In this document: positions 51,860 to 61,076 of the stretch, one piece after another | How positions within the stretch are numbered: the stretch's first letter is position 1 | Layout: the number at the start of each line of letters is the position of its first letter | Assembly: GCA_002713695.1 (NCBI GenBank) | Contig: PAUB01000001.1 | Location: 479,161 to 543,160 of the forward strand | DNA from: Opitutaceae bacterium | GTDB lineage: Bacteria > Verrucomicrobiota > Verrucomicrobiia > Opitutales > Opitutaceae | Length of the DNA stretch: 64,000 bases | Reading direction: 5' to 3' | Position numbers and translations under genes: made by a program | Notes under the pieces: model-generated | The model's input: only the letters and a program-made list of their open reading frames with translations | Databases searched by the model: none | Told to the model about the DNA's origin: nothing

Positions 51860-53620
51860 ATGACTAAAAATGAGATCGCCGATGTGTTGAACGAGATTGG
51901 TGTGCTGCTCGAATTAAAGGGTGAGAACCCCTTTAAGATTCGGGCGTATCAGTCGGGGGCAAGGACCTTGGAATCGCTGGAAGATGATGAACTGGATCAG
52001 TTGATCGCAGAGGAGAAACTTGGCGGCGTGAAGGGGATCGGTAAGGCGCTGGTCGAAAAGATCACCGAATTGCATACGACTGGAAGATTGGAGTTTTTCG
52101 AGAAACTCCAGGCTTCGATTGAGCCGGGGTTGGTCGAGATGCTCGATATTCCCGGACTCGGGGCGAAGAAGGTGCGCGCGTTGAACAGCATGCTGGGTGT
52201 GACTGATATCGTGAGTCTGACCAAAGCCTGTGCAGAAAATCTCGTCGCGGAACTCGATGGGTTTGGGCCGAAATCGCAGGAAAAAATTGTGATGGGGATC
52301 AAGAACCGTGAGGCCTACGGTAAACGTCACATGTGGTGGAAGGCGCACGAAGCAGCCAAACCGATTTTGCAAGGATTGCGGAAACTATCCCAAGTTGAGC
52401 GCGCAGAATTTGCCGGGAGTTTGCGGCGGGGTATGGAGACGATTGGGGATCTGGATTTCTTGGTCGCGGCGGAAGAGTTTGCGCCCGTTGTTGATTGGTT
52501 CGTGAAGCAGGAGGGAATTAAAGAGGTGACAGCTCAGGGTGAGACCAAGGCGAGCGTGCGATTTGCGAGTGGGCTCCAAGCGGATTTGCGAATCGTGCCA
52601 GCGGATCAATTCGTCTTTGCGCTGCATCACTTCACCGGATCGAAGGATCACAATGTAGCCATGCGCCAACGCGCACTGTCGCGCGGTTTAAGTCTCAGCG
52701 AATGGGGCTTGGTTCCCGCAGAGGGTGAGGGCACCGCCAAAGAAAAAGCCGAAGATAAATCACAACGCACTCCCGCTGATTCGGAGGCAGATTTGTTCAA
52801 GGCATTGGGGCTCAATTTCATTCCACCTGAGTTGCGGGAAGGACTAGGAGAGATCGAAGCCGCGGAAGCGGGTAAATTACCCAAGCTCGTCGAACTCTCA
52901 GATCTGCGCGGTGCGTTTCACAATCACACGACCGCGTCTGATGGTCGCAGCACTTTGAGTGAAATGACGCAAGCCGCCGAAGTGCTGGGGTGGGATTATC
53001 TTGGAATCGCTGATCACTCGAAATCCAGTTTCCAGGCCAATGGACTGAGCGAGGAGCGTCTACTCAAACAGATCGAAACGATCCACACACAAAACAAAGA
53101 GAAACGTTTTAAGACGCATGTCTTCGCTGGGGTGGAATGCGACATTCTGACGGACGGCGCGCTCGATTACGAAGACGAGCTCTTGGCGAAACTTGATTAC
53201 GTTGTAGTCTCAGTGCACAACGCGATGACGCAGGATGAGGCTACGATGACCAAACGAATCATTCGGGCGATTGAGAATCCTCATACGACGATGCTCGGGC
53301 ATCTGACGGGACGAATTTTACTGCGTCGCGAATCCTACAAGATCGACGCGACCAAAGTGATCGATGCAGCCATCGCCAATCGCGTGATTATCGAACTTAA
53401 CGCGAGCCCCTGGCGGCTCGACATGGATTGGCGTCACTGGCGCAAATCGGCAGAGAAGGGGCTCATGTGTTGCATCAATCCCGACGCCCACGAAACCGAA
53501 GGATTGAAGCATGTCGCCGCCGGAATCAACTCCGCCAGGAAGGGTTGGTTGAATAAAGAGAGTGTTCTGAACACTCTCGATCTTGGAAGCGTGCTGAACT
53601 GGTTGGCGGCGCGAAAATAA
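51860..53620 (+). CDS. polX: DNA polymerase/3'-5' exonuclease PolX
   Basis: Family X repair polymerase with a PHP nuclease, 586 residues. N-terminal helix-hairpin-helix repeats ('[15 protein letters not shown]', '[14 protein letters not shown]'), then the nucleotidyltransferase core with '[19 protein letters not shown]' (two catalytic Asp) and the third Asp in 'LQADLRIV'. The C-terminal PHP domain shows metal ligands in '[15 protein letters not shown]', 'LGIADHSKS', '[10 protein letters not shown]' and '[12 protein letters not shown]'. Probably acts in base excision gap filling. Confidence 0.95.
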   Translation: MTKNEIADVLNEIGVLLELKGENPFKIRAYQSGARTLESLEDDELDQLIAEEKLGGVKGIGKALVEKITELHTTGRLEFFEKLQASIEPGLVEMLDIPGLGAKKVRALNSMLGVTDIVSLTKACAENLVAELDGFGPKSQEKIVMGIKNREAYGKRHMWWKAHEAAKPILQGLRKLSQVERAEFAGSLRRGMETIGDLDFLVAAEEFAPVVDWFVKQEGIKEVTAQGETKASVRFASGLQADLRIVPADQFVFALHHFTGSKDHNVAMRQRALSRGLSLSEWGLVPAEGEGTAKEKAEDKSQRTPADSEADLFKALGLNFIPPELREGLGEIEAAEAGKLPKLVELSDLRGAFHNHTTASDGRSTLSEMTQAAEVLGWDYLGIADHSKSSFQANGLSEERLLKQIETIHTQNKEKRFKTHVFAGVECDILTDGALDYEDELLAKLDYVVVSVHNAMTQDEATMTKRIIRAIENPHTTMLGHLTGRILLRRESYKIDATKVIDAAIANRVIIELNASPWRLDMDWRHWRKSAEKGLMCCINPDAHETEGLKHVAAGINSARKGWLNKESVLNTLDLGSVLNWLAARK

Positions 53621-53727
53621 CCGTTTCTCTTTGGATTGAAAATGAGTCTTACTATAAGCAGCTTGCATCCGCGCAACAGGTAGCTTGATTCAGAGCGGAT
53701 GTAATCTGTTAATGAATAACACTCTCA

Positions 53728-54375
53728 ATGAAAAGAACATCTAATATAATTCGGATTGCAGTCCTAAGAATCACACTGCTAGGCGCTACGATTATAAATG
53801 CTCAGGTGGTGGTCGATACCTTGAGCTCCCAAAATAACGACTTGTCATTTGATAGTATGGTTACTCGGAATGCAGGCCGCTTCACGACCTCAGGGGGAGG
53901 AACCTTGACGATCTCTTCGGTGGTTGTGCCAATTAAAAAAAATGGTGGAGCGGACATCGTTGTCTCGATGAATATTTATGATGATAATGGTAGTGGTTTA
54001 TCTTGGGGGGATAACATTATTGGGTCGTTGACTGCTGATCAGGATGTCAGTTCCGCTACCTAAGACAATATCACTTTTACCGGATCGGTTGAGTTGGATC
54101 CCAGCACAACCTATTGGGCGGTGGTCCTCCGGAATAGTGGAGGGTATGGAACCGTCGGCCGATCCACCAGTGGTTTCCTTTTAGATGATACTTGGTTATC
54201 TATAGGGGATGACAGATTTTCTCAATATAGCTCGTTCATGGATATGACATCAGGTAATTCAGGTCAAATCATGACGATGCAGATTACTGCTGTTCCGGAG
54301 CCTTCCAGTGTCGTGCTCGTGTTCTCGCTGGTCGTTGGTGGTGCCGTGCTGTTGCGCCGTCGAAGAAAGTCGTGA
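53728..54375 (+). pseudogene. PEP-CTERM sorting domain protein interrupted by one in-frame stop
   Basis: A 216-codon frame for a secreted protein: signal peptide ('IRIAVLRITLLGATIINAQV'), a beta-rich body ('GGTLTISSVVVPIKKNGGA') and, after an in-frame TAA at 54061-54063, a continuous frame with 'LDPSTTYWAVVLRNSGG' and the C-terminal sorting tag 'AVPEPSSVVLVFSLVVGGAV' followed by LLRRRRKS. The two halves are in the same phase, so a single substitution explains the break. The sorting tag would be cut by an exosortase, which is not in this window. It may be a pseudogene or an error at one base. Confidence 0.8.
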
Positions 54376-54438
54376 CCAAATTTGGTTAGGCAAGGTTTAG
54401 GCTTCCCGCATTAGCCTTTGTGCTTATCGCTTTAACGT

Positions 54439-55560
54439 ATGCGTAAGATTTTCGTCTCTGGCTGTTACGACATTATTCATGCGGGACATATTCAGTTTTT
54501 CCGGGAAGCCAGGGAGCTGGGGGATTTTCTGACGGTCAGTTTTGCATCCAAGGAGGTGCTTTGGTTTCATAAGGAGCGTAAGAGTTCTCTGCCAGATGAA
54601 CACAAGCAGGCACTGCTCAATGGGCTAACTGTAGTGGACGAGGTTGTAGTGGGGGAAGGACTCGATGAGGGAATCGATTTTCGTGAGCACTTTCTGAGAA
54701 TCCGGCCCGATGTGTTGGCAGTGACGGAGGATGACAAATATAGCCCGCTCAAACGTGCGCTCTGCGAGGAAGTGGGCGCCGAGTATGTGGTCTTGCCGAA
54801 GACACCTCCTGAGTTTGCTCCGATTTCAACGACAGATATCGTGCGCTATATTAGGGCTCCGCAAGTGGCCCCGCTGCGCGTTGATTTTGGAGGCGGCTGG
54901 TTGGATGTGCCGAAGTTTGCGCTTGAGGGTGGCTACGTCGTCAACTGTGCGATCTCACCAACGGTGTCTCTCCAAGATTGGCCTTATGAACGTAATGCTG
55001 GCCTCGGAGGCAGTGGAGCGTGGGCGTTGATCAACGGGAAGAATGGCGTGGAAGCAGAACTTGATTTGGGCGTGGGGTGGCAGGATCCGGCAGTGATTTC
55101 AGAAACGGGATTATGTGTGTGGCGCAGCGGGCCGAAACCTGAACTCGAGATCAAGCATAACGCGGATTTTCTACGCGGTATGATAGCTCTTTATTGGACG
55201 GGAAAACAACACGACACACCGGGCACGGTTGAAAATGCTCGTGACTTCGATGCGATTGAAACGGCTGGCAAAACAGCGCGTGATGCGGTGTGGGCTTCGA
55301 GTCTCGAAGGTTTGGCCGAAGCGGTGAAACAATCCTATGCCGTGCAGGTGGCAGAGGGGATGGATAAATTACCCGGTGAAGGAGAATCGGAGAGTGTGAT
55401 CCCGGTTGAATTTCTGAAATCTATCCTCGCGAAGAAATACTGCGGCGGTGGCTTCGGCGGTTACGCTCTCTACCTTTGTGCGGACGAAGAGACACGTGAT
55501 GGTCTCTGCGAAATCGAGGGATTTCGTGCAGTGGAGCCTTACGTGCTATCGGGAGTGTAA
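54439..55560 (+). CDS. Cytidylyltransferase-GHMP kinase fusion protein
   Basis: A 373-residue two-domain protein. Residues 1-135 are a cytidylyltransferase-like domain: 'VSGCYDIIHAGHIQFFREAR' (the HxGH motif) and 'PISTTDIVRYIR'. From about 145 on it is a GHMP-type small-molecule kinase: substrate motif 'PLRVDFGGGWLDVPKFALEG', the Gly-rich ATP loop 'NAGLGGSGAWALINGK' near 188 and 'CGGGFGGYALYL' near 337. This fits a bifunctional enzyme that phosphorylates a sugar and then activates it with a nucleotide, as in heptose or fucose salvage. The kinase part is shorter than usual. Substrate unknown; a UDP-sugar pyrophosphorylase and a phosphohexomutase follow. Confidence 0.85.
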   Translation: MRKIFVSGCYDIIHAGHIQFFREARELGDFLTVSFASKEVLWFHKERKSSLPDEHKQALLNGLTVVDEVVVGEGLDEGIDFREHFLRIRPDVLAVTEDDKYSPLKRALCEEVGAEYVVLPKTPPEFAPISTTDIVRYIRAPQVAPLRVDFGGGWLDVPKFALEGGYVVNCAISPTVSLQDWPYERNAGLGGSGAWALINGKNGVEAELDLGVGWQDPAVISETGLCVWRSGPKPELEIKHNADFLRGMIALYWTGKQHDTPGTVENARDFDAIETAGKTARDAVWASSLEGLAEAVKQSYAVQVAEGMDKLPGEGESESVIPVEFLKSILAKKYCGGGFGGYALYLCADEETRDGLCEIEGFRAVEPYVLSGV

Positions 55561-55623
55561 GCTAAAGGCAGAGCAGCATTTCCCGGACCGCTCGGAGATC
55601 AGTCTCTACCTATAACAGTCTGA

Positions 55624-55830
55624 TTAGCGTCCGCCGCGACCGAAGAGGGCGACGGGGATGGTGGCGAAGAGGATATTGAGATCCAGCCAAAGTGACCATT
55701 GATCGATGTATTCGAGGTCGAGGCGCACCCAGTCTTCGAAACTGGTGATCTGATTGCGTCCGCGAATCTGCCAAAGGCAGGTGAGGCTGGGTTTAACGCT
55801 GAGCCGTCGGCGATTTGCTGAAGGCGTATG
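55624..55830 (-). pseudogene. C-terminal remnant of a polyprenyl-phosphate sugar transferase (WcaJ type)
   Basis: The last 65 or so residues of a bacterial sugar transferase are recognisable: 'RLSVKPSLTCLWQIRGRNQ', 'FEDWVRLDLEYIDQWSLWLD' and a C-terminal 'LFGRGGR'. The rest of the roughly 450-residue protein is missing; upstream codons in this frame (to 55899) do not resemble the family. This is a 3' fragment left after deletion, on the opposite strand to its neighbours. Confidence 0.75.
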
Positions 55831-55958
55831 TGGTGATGTTGAGTCTGATGAAGCACGGTCGACTTGTCGGCTGAGAATAAAAAGGCACGCAAAAACCATG
55901 GGGTAAAAAGTTTACAGAGATAATTTACAGTTTTCTATAAATCTCTTCACTCGGGAAA

Positions 55959-56240
55959 GTGAATTTCCGCCGTCTCATCTTAGGTTTGTATTTGGCCCTG
56001 TTTTTAGGTGTAGCGGGCACATCGGCGTATTATTTTCTGCAGACACAACGTGAATACGACCGGCTGAAGAGACTGCACCAAGAGAGTCAGGAAAAGCTCA
56101 CTGAGGCTCGGGAAAAACTGCGCGAACAGGAACGAATCTTGGAACGCTTGCGCACGGATCCGGCTTATGTGGAAAAAGTGATTCGTCGTCGTATGTTTTA
56201 CGCCAAACCAGATGAATACATTTTTCGGTTCGAAGACTAA
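55959..56240 (+). CDS. FtsB/DivIC-like septum formation initiator
   Basis: A 93-residue bitopic protein starting with GTG: short cytosolic end, one helix ('LILGLYLALFLGVAGTSAYY'), then a periplasmic coiled coil rich in Glu and Arg and the end motif 'DPAYVEKVIRRRMFYAKPDE', which matches the C-terminal signature of FtsB/DivIC. It links FtsL and FtsQ in the divisome. Six bases separate it from the next gene. Confidence 0.85.
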   Translation: MNFRRLILGLYLALFLGVAGTSAYYFLQTQREYDRLKRLHQESQEKLTEAREKLREQERILERLRTDPAYVEKVIRRRMFYAKPDEYIFRFED

Positions 56241-56245
56241 GCTTA

Positions 56246-57688
56246 GTGGGGAATGATTTTATGGCAGCACACGATTTGATCGAAAAATTTCAAGAAGCAG
56301 GACAAGGGCAGGTTTTCGCCTACTTTGACCAACTGGATTCGGCGGGACAGAAACGACTCCTAGCGGATGCCGCCGAAGTGGATCCGGTAGAGATCGCCGC
56401 GCTCAATGAATCTTTGCTGCAGTCCAAAGGCGCGGTGGTCGATTTGTCCGGATTGGAACCGGCTCCCTATGAACCATTGCCGGAAAACGGGGGCAATGTT
56501 GCCTCATGGCAAGCGGCTCGCGCCGCTGGAGAATTGGCCCTACGAGCAGGTCGCGTCGCCGCGTTTACCGTTGCGGGAGGGCAAGGCACTCGATTGGGAT
56601 ACGACGGACCTAAGGGCACGTTTGCTGTCACGCCTCTTAAACAGAAAACCCTGTTTCAAGTCTTTGCCGAAAAGCTGCTCGCGGCGGGCCAACGTTATGG
56701 GAAACCACTGCATTGGTTCATCATGACCAGTCTGCAAAACCATGAAGCCACCGAGAGTTTTTTTGCGGAGCACGTTTACTTTGGTTTGGATGCCGATCAC
56801 GTGCACCTTTTCAAACAAGGTCGCATGCCCGCCGTTGATTTTGACGGAAAGATCTTAATGGAAAGCCGTGATGCGATTGCGATGAGTCCTGATGGGCATG
56901 GCGGTTCCTTGCGGGCGCTCGATCGGAGCGGGGCGCTGGATCTGATGGAGCGTGAGAGGATTGATGCGCTCAGTTATTTTCAGGTAGATAATCCGCTGGT
57001 GCGTTGCATCGATGCAGAGTTCATTGGCTGGCATTTTCTGCGGGAGTCCGAAATGAGCAGCAAGATGGTGCCCAAGGCCTACTCGGGCGAGAAGGTGGGG
57101 CATTTTTGTCGGCAAGGAGAAGGTCTGGTAGTGGTGGAGTATTCCGATTTACCCGCCGCGGTTCAGGAAGAGACCGATGCTGCTGGCGGGTTGCGTTTCA
57201 AAGCAGGAAGCATCGCGATTCATATTTTAGACCGGGAATTTATTCGCCGGATGGCGCGATCGAGATCGACTGATGAATCCCTTAGCTTTCACCGCGCGGA
57301 TAAAAAAGTGCCCTCGCTCGATGTAAACGGGCAATCCGTGAAATCGACCGAAGCGAATGGCGTGAAGTTTGAACTCTTCGTTTTTGATGCGCTGCCTTTC
57401 GCACGAAATCCGGTGGTGATCGAAACGAATCGGGCGGACGATTTTTCTCCGGTCAAAAATGCTAAAGGAGTGGATTCGGCGCAGACGTGTCGTGACGATC
57501 AATTGCGGCAATTCGCCCGTTGGCTCCGAGCGGCAGGCAAAGATGTTACCACTGACGAATCCGGCTTACCGTCTATCGCGATCGAGGTCGCGCCGACCTT
57601 TGGTTACGATGAGGAGACGTTTATCGAATCATGGAAAAAACTTTCGCCAACGCCGACTCTTGCTGACGGACTCTACCTCTCCACCTGA
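56246..57688 (+). CDS. UDPGP-family nucleotidyltransferase (probable UDP-N-acetylglucosamine pyrophosphorylase)
   Basis: A 480-residue protein (475 from the ATG at 56261, the alternative to GTG 56246). The eukaryote-like UAP1/UDPGP family signature 'AGGQGTRLGYDGPKGTF' is near residue 110, with 'YFQVDNPLVRCIDAEFIGWH' near 245 and 'FELFVFDALPFARNPVVIE' near 373. It makes UDP-GlcNAc or UDP-sugars from UTP and the sugar 1-phosphate produced by the phosphohexomutase encoded 15 bases downstream. The exact sugar is not fixed by the motifs. Confidence 0.9.
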   Translation: MGNDFMAAHDLIEKFQEAGQGQVFAYFDQLDSAGQKRLLADAAEVDPVEIAALNESLLQSKGAVVDLSGLEPAPYEPLPENGGNVASWQAARAAGELALRAGRVAAFTVAGGQGTRLGYDGPKGTFAVTPLKQKTLFQVFAEKLLAAGQRYGKPLHWFIMTSLQNHEATESFFAEHVYFGLDADHVHLFKQGRMPAVDFDGKILMESRDAIAMSPDGHGGSLRALDRSGALDLMERERIDALSYFQVDNPLVRCIDAEFIGWHFLRESEMSSKMVPKAYSGEKVGHFCRQGEGLVVVEYSDLPAAVQEETDAAGGLRFKAGSIAIHILDREFIRRMARSRSTDESLSFHRADKKVPSLDVNGQSVKSTEANGVKFELFVFDALPFARNPVVIETNRADDFSPVKNAKGVDSAQTCRDDQLRQFARWLRAAGKDVTTDESGLPSIAIEVAPTFGYDEETFIESWKKLSPTPTLADGLYLST

Positions 57689-57702
57689 TTACCGTATTTT
57701 TA

Positions 57703-59652
57703 ATGAGCACTTTGGATAAAATTACCGAGGCTGGAACCAACGGCCATCTCATGACCTGCTCGGTCGAAAACTTGCAGGCTTTTCTGGCAGCCGATCTGCC
57801 GACTTGGGCGGTGGAGAGTATCGAGGAATTGGTCGAGCGTGAAGAGTGGGGGGAGCTGAATGATCGCTTCTATTGTTACCTCGCATTTGGGACGGGGGGG
57901 ATGCGTGGTCGCACGATTGGTAAAGTCACGGCGAAGGCTGAGACCGGTGAAATTTCCGCATCCGGTTCACCTGAGCACGCTGCGATTGGCAGTAATGTGC
58001 TCAACGACTTTACGTTGATCCGAGCTGTGGTCGGTCTCTTTCGATACACTAAACGCCACCTCGAATCTCAGAGTAATCAGTCGTCGCCGAAATTCGTCAT
58101 CGCCCACGATGTCCGGCATTTCTCCCGTCACTTCTGTGAATTAGCGGCATCGGCTTGGTCGAAGCTCGGCGGCGAATCATTTATTTTCGATGGCCCACGG
58201 CCGACACCCCAGCTAAGTTACGCCGTGCGTGCATTGCAGGCGCATACCGGCGTGGTGATTACCGCGAGTCACAATCCGTCGCACGACAATGGCTTCAAGG
58301 CCTACTTTGAAGATGGCGCGCAAGTGGTGCCCCCGCATGACATGGGAATCGTGGCTGAAGTAAACAAGGTGCCGTTGTCCGAGCTGGGTGAATATCTGGT
58401 GAAAGATTTAAGCAAGGTCGTCACTTTGCAGAGCGATGCGGATGAAGAGTATCTGACCCTCGCTTCGACGGCAGTCATTGATCGTAATATTCTCAAGCAA
58501 TCACCAGTGAAGGTCGTCTTCACTAATATTCATGGCACTGGCGCTATTCATTCAGTGCCGTTGTTGATTCATGCTGGTTGTGATGTCTCTCCAGTGCTTT
58601 CTCAGTTCGAACCCGATGGTCGTTTTCCGACAGTCAAATCTCCTAATCCGGAGAATGCGGCTGCCCTGGCTGAAGGGGTCGCCTTGGCTGAAGAGAAGGT
58701 CGCGGATGTATTGCTGGCCACGGATCCGGATGCAGATCGTATGGGTGTAGCGGTGCGCAATCGCGAAGGGAAAATGGAACTGCTTACGGGTAACCAGATC
58801 GGTGCGTTGCTCGCGGAATACCGACTGAGTAAATACAAAGAGCTCGGATGGATTCCGGCTGAAGGTTCCGATCGCGTTGCGATCATCAAGACATACGTCA
58901 CTACGAAATTGCAGGATGCGATTGGCGAAGGTCACGGCGTGAAAGTCATCAACACGTTGACTGGCTTCAAATGGATTGCCGCCAAGATCCGCGGGTATGA
59001 AGAGCAAGTGCTGGCGGCGAAGGGAGCTGGTTTTGATTACGAACATATCTCGCTCCAGGAACGCGCGACCCTCGCTCAAGAGCACGCGACGTTCTACGCA
59101 TTTGGCACCGAGGAAAGCTATGGTTACCTACCCAACGACTACCTACGCGATAAGGATGGTAACTCTGCTTGCCTCATGTTTGCCGAGCTGTGTGCTTCGG
59201 TGAAATCTCGCGGTCTCACCGTCACTGAATACCTTGATGAGATTTATCTGAAATACGGTTTCTACCTCGAGGGTGTGATTAATATCTATTACGAAGGCGC
59301 GAGTGGTAATGCGAAAATTAAGCGCATCCTCGAGACCTATCGGGAAACTCCGCCGACAGAATTTGGCAATATGACCGTTGCTGAGTTTCAAGACTTCGGC
59401 GTGCAGGATATTCGCGATGCCGACAACGAACTGATTCCGAAGCAGGATCTGTATTTCGTCACGCTGAGCAATGGCTACAGTTTTGCCGCTCGTGGTAGTG
59501 GCACCGAGCCGAAGGTGAAGTTCTACCTATTCGTGAATGCCGATGTGGCTAGCGCGGAAGCGTTACCCGCAGTCAAAGCGCAGACACGGGAGACCTTGGA
59601 TGGCTTGATCAAACTGATCGAAGCCGACGCCCGCGAACGTGCAGAAAGCTGA
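57703..59652 (+). CDS. Alpha-D-phosphohexomutase (phosphoglucomutase/phosphomannomutase)
   Basis: A 649-residue enzyme interconverting hexose 1- and 6-phosphates. Active-site phosphoserine loop 'GVVITASHNPSHDNGFKAYF' near 184, metal loop 'LLATDPDADRMGVAV' near 340, sugar loop 'GTEESYGYLPNDYLRDKDG' near 468 and phosphate loop 'ARGSGTEPKVKFYLFV' near 592. Length and motif spelling place it with the PGM2-like/PgcA group. With the preceding gene it completes hexose 6-P to UDP-sugar. Confidence 0.94.
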   Translation: MSTLDKITEAGTNGHLMTCSVENLQAFLAADLPTWAVESIEELVEREEWGELNDRFYCYLAFGTGGMRGRTIGKVTAKAETGEISASGSPEHAAIGSNVLNDFTLIRAVVGLFRYTKRHLESQSNQSSPKFVIAHDVRHFSRHFCELAASAWSKLGGESFIFDGPRPTPQLSYAVRALQAHTGVVITASHNPSHDNGFKAYFEDGAQVVPPHDMGIVAEVNKVPLSELGEYLVKDLSKVVTLQSDADEEYLTLASTAVIDRNILKQSPVKVVFTNIHGTGAIHSVPLLIHAGCDVSPVLSQFEPDGRFPTVKSPNPENAAALAEGVALAEEKVADVLLATDPDADRMGVAVRNREGKMELLTGNQIGALLAEYRLSKYKELGWIPAEGSDRVAIIKTYVTTKLQDAIGEGHGVKVINTLTGFKWIAAKIRGYEEQVLAAKGAGFDYEHISLQERATLAQEHATFYAFGTEESYGYLPNDYLRDKDGNSACLMFAELCASVKSRGLTVTEYLDEIYLKYGFYLEGVINIYYEGASGNAKIKRILETYRETPPTEFGNMTVAEFQDFGVQDIRDADNELIPKQDLYFVTLSNGYSFAARGSGTEPKVKFYLFVNADVASAEALPAVKAQTRETLDGLIKLIEADARERAES

Positions 59653-59696
59653 TCACAAAATCACCGCGTCGTGAAAATCGCGACTTTTTTGTGATC
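59651..59696. terminator. Shared terminator of the convergent phosphohexomutase and pdhC genes
   Basis: A ten-base perfect outer stem GATCACAAAA/TTTTGTGATC with further internal pairing and A and T tracts on either side. It sits directly between the convergent stops and can serve both directions. Confidence 0.75.
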
Positions 59697-59709
59697 GGAT
59701 GAATCGGTC

Positions 59710-61026
59710 TCAGACCAACATCAGCGCCGGATTTTCCAAGTGATCTTTGACTGCGTTGAGGAACAGGGCGCCGAGGGCTCCGTCGACCACGCGGTGATCA
59801 CAGGAGAGGGTGAGTGACATGCGTTCGCCGATCACGATCTGATCGTTGACGACGACAGGTTTCTTAACCGTGGTGCCGACCGCGAGGATCGCAGCATTCG
59901 GTGGGTTGATAATCGCGTTGAAGCGGGCGATGCCCATCATGCCGAGATTGGAAACGCAGAACGTTCCTCCAGTGAATTCGGCCGGCGCGAGCTTCTTAGC
60001 CTTGGCGCGCTTGGCCATATCCTTGGTTTCGACGCTGATGTCGAAGACGGTCTTTTGATCGGTATCGGTGATGACCGGCGTGATCAAACCGTCGTCGATC
60101 GCGACAGCGAAGGAGACGTGCGCATTGCTGTGGGTTTGGATGCCTTCGCTGGTAAAGGAGGCATTCACACCGGGGACGGCTCGAAGCGCGAGGGCGCTGG
60201 CCTTGAGAATAAAATCATTCACGGAAACGCGCACACCGTCGTTGCCGAGACCGTTGTTGAGTTGCTCGCGCAGAGCACTGAGCGGCGCGGCCTCGACTTC
60301 GATTTCGAGATAGAAATGAGGGATTTGAGTCTTCGATTCGACCAAACGTGTGGCGATGGTCGCTCGCATGTTGCTGAGCGCGGTGACTCCTGCTTCATGC
60401 ACGGGAGATTTATCAAAGGCGGAACGCCAAGCCCATGTCGGCTTGCCACCACCGCCACCACCGCCACCACCGCCACCAGCCGCGCGAGGTGCGGGTGGGT
60501 TATTCTCAGCTTCAAGAATATCGGCGCGAACGATGCGGCCACCGGGACCGGAACCATTGATCAGAGTGTAATCGATTTTCTTTTCGGCCGCCAATTTCTT
60601 GGCGAGAGGTGAAATTTTTACCCGGGATCCGCTGTTACTCGGCGCCAGAGCGGGTGCAGGAGCAGGAGCTGGTGCGCTGGGTTTCGGAGCAGGAGCGGCG
60701 GGTGCTTCGGCTTTGGGTGCTGGCTTCTTATCTTCTTGTGCAGCAGCAGCAGGAGCTTCTTTTTTTGCGGGGGCTTCTACTTTTTCACCCGGTTCACCTA
60801 CGGCGCAAAGTGGTTCGCCCAAGCCAACCTCCGAGCCATCAGGAGCAAAGATCTTTAGCAGGGTGCCATCAAAGAAACACTCAAGTTCCATTGTGGCCTT
60901 ATCGGTTTCGACTTCGGCAAGGATGTCGCCATTAGCAACGGTATCGCCTTCTTTTTTGAGCCATTTGACCAGCGTGCCTACCGTCATGGTGTCGCTGAGT
61001 TTGGGCATTTCGATGATTTCGGCCAT
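59710..61026 (-). CDS. pdhC: Dihydrolipoamide acetyltransferase, E2 of pyruvate dehydrogenase
   Basis: Core enzyme that moves the acetyl group to CoA. The 438-residue chain has one lipoyl domain with its Lys in 'EVETDKATMELE' near 44, an Ala/Pro/Lys linker, an E1/E3-binding domain ('RVKISPLAKKLAAEKKIDY'), a second linker with eleven consecutive Gly (about 184-194), and the catalytic domain ending in 'CDHRVVDGALGALFLN'. Third gene of pdhA-pdhB-pdhC. No E3 (lipoamide dehydrogenase) is encoded here. Confidence 0.95.
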   Translation of the reverse strand: MAEIIEMPKLSDTMTVGTLVKWLKKEGDTVANGDILAEVETDKATMELECFFDGTLLKIFAPDGSEVGLGEPLCAVGEPGEKVEAPAKKEAPAAAAQEDKKPAPKAEAPAAPAPKPSAPAPAPAPALAPSNSGSRVKISPLAKKLAAEKKIDYTLINGSGPGGRIVRADILEAENNPPAPRAAGGGGGGGGGGGKPTWAWRSAFDKSPVHEAGVTALSNMRATIATRLVESKTQIPHFYLEIEVEAAPLSALREQLNNGLGNDGVRVSVNDFILKASALALRAVPGVNASFTSEGIQTHSNAHVSFAVAIDDGLITPVITDTDQKTVFDISVETKDMAKRAKAKKLAPAEFTGGTFCVSNLGMMGIARFNAIINPPNAAILAVGTTVKKPVVVNDQIVIGERMSLTLSCDHRVVDGALGALFLNAVKDHLENPALMLV

Positions 61027-61076
61027 GGGATTTTGGAGTTGGGAGATGGAAGATTGGAGTTCGGACAGGAGCGGAG

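Noticed and set aside
53728..54375. Programmed readthrough of the TAA in the PEP-CTERM gene
   Set aside because: No recoding element or conserved context is visible; a simple nonsense mutation or base error is more likely.
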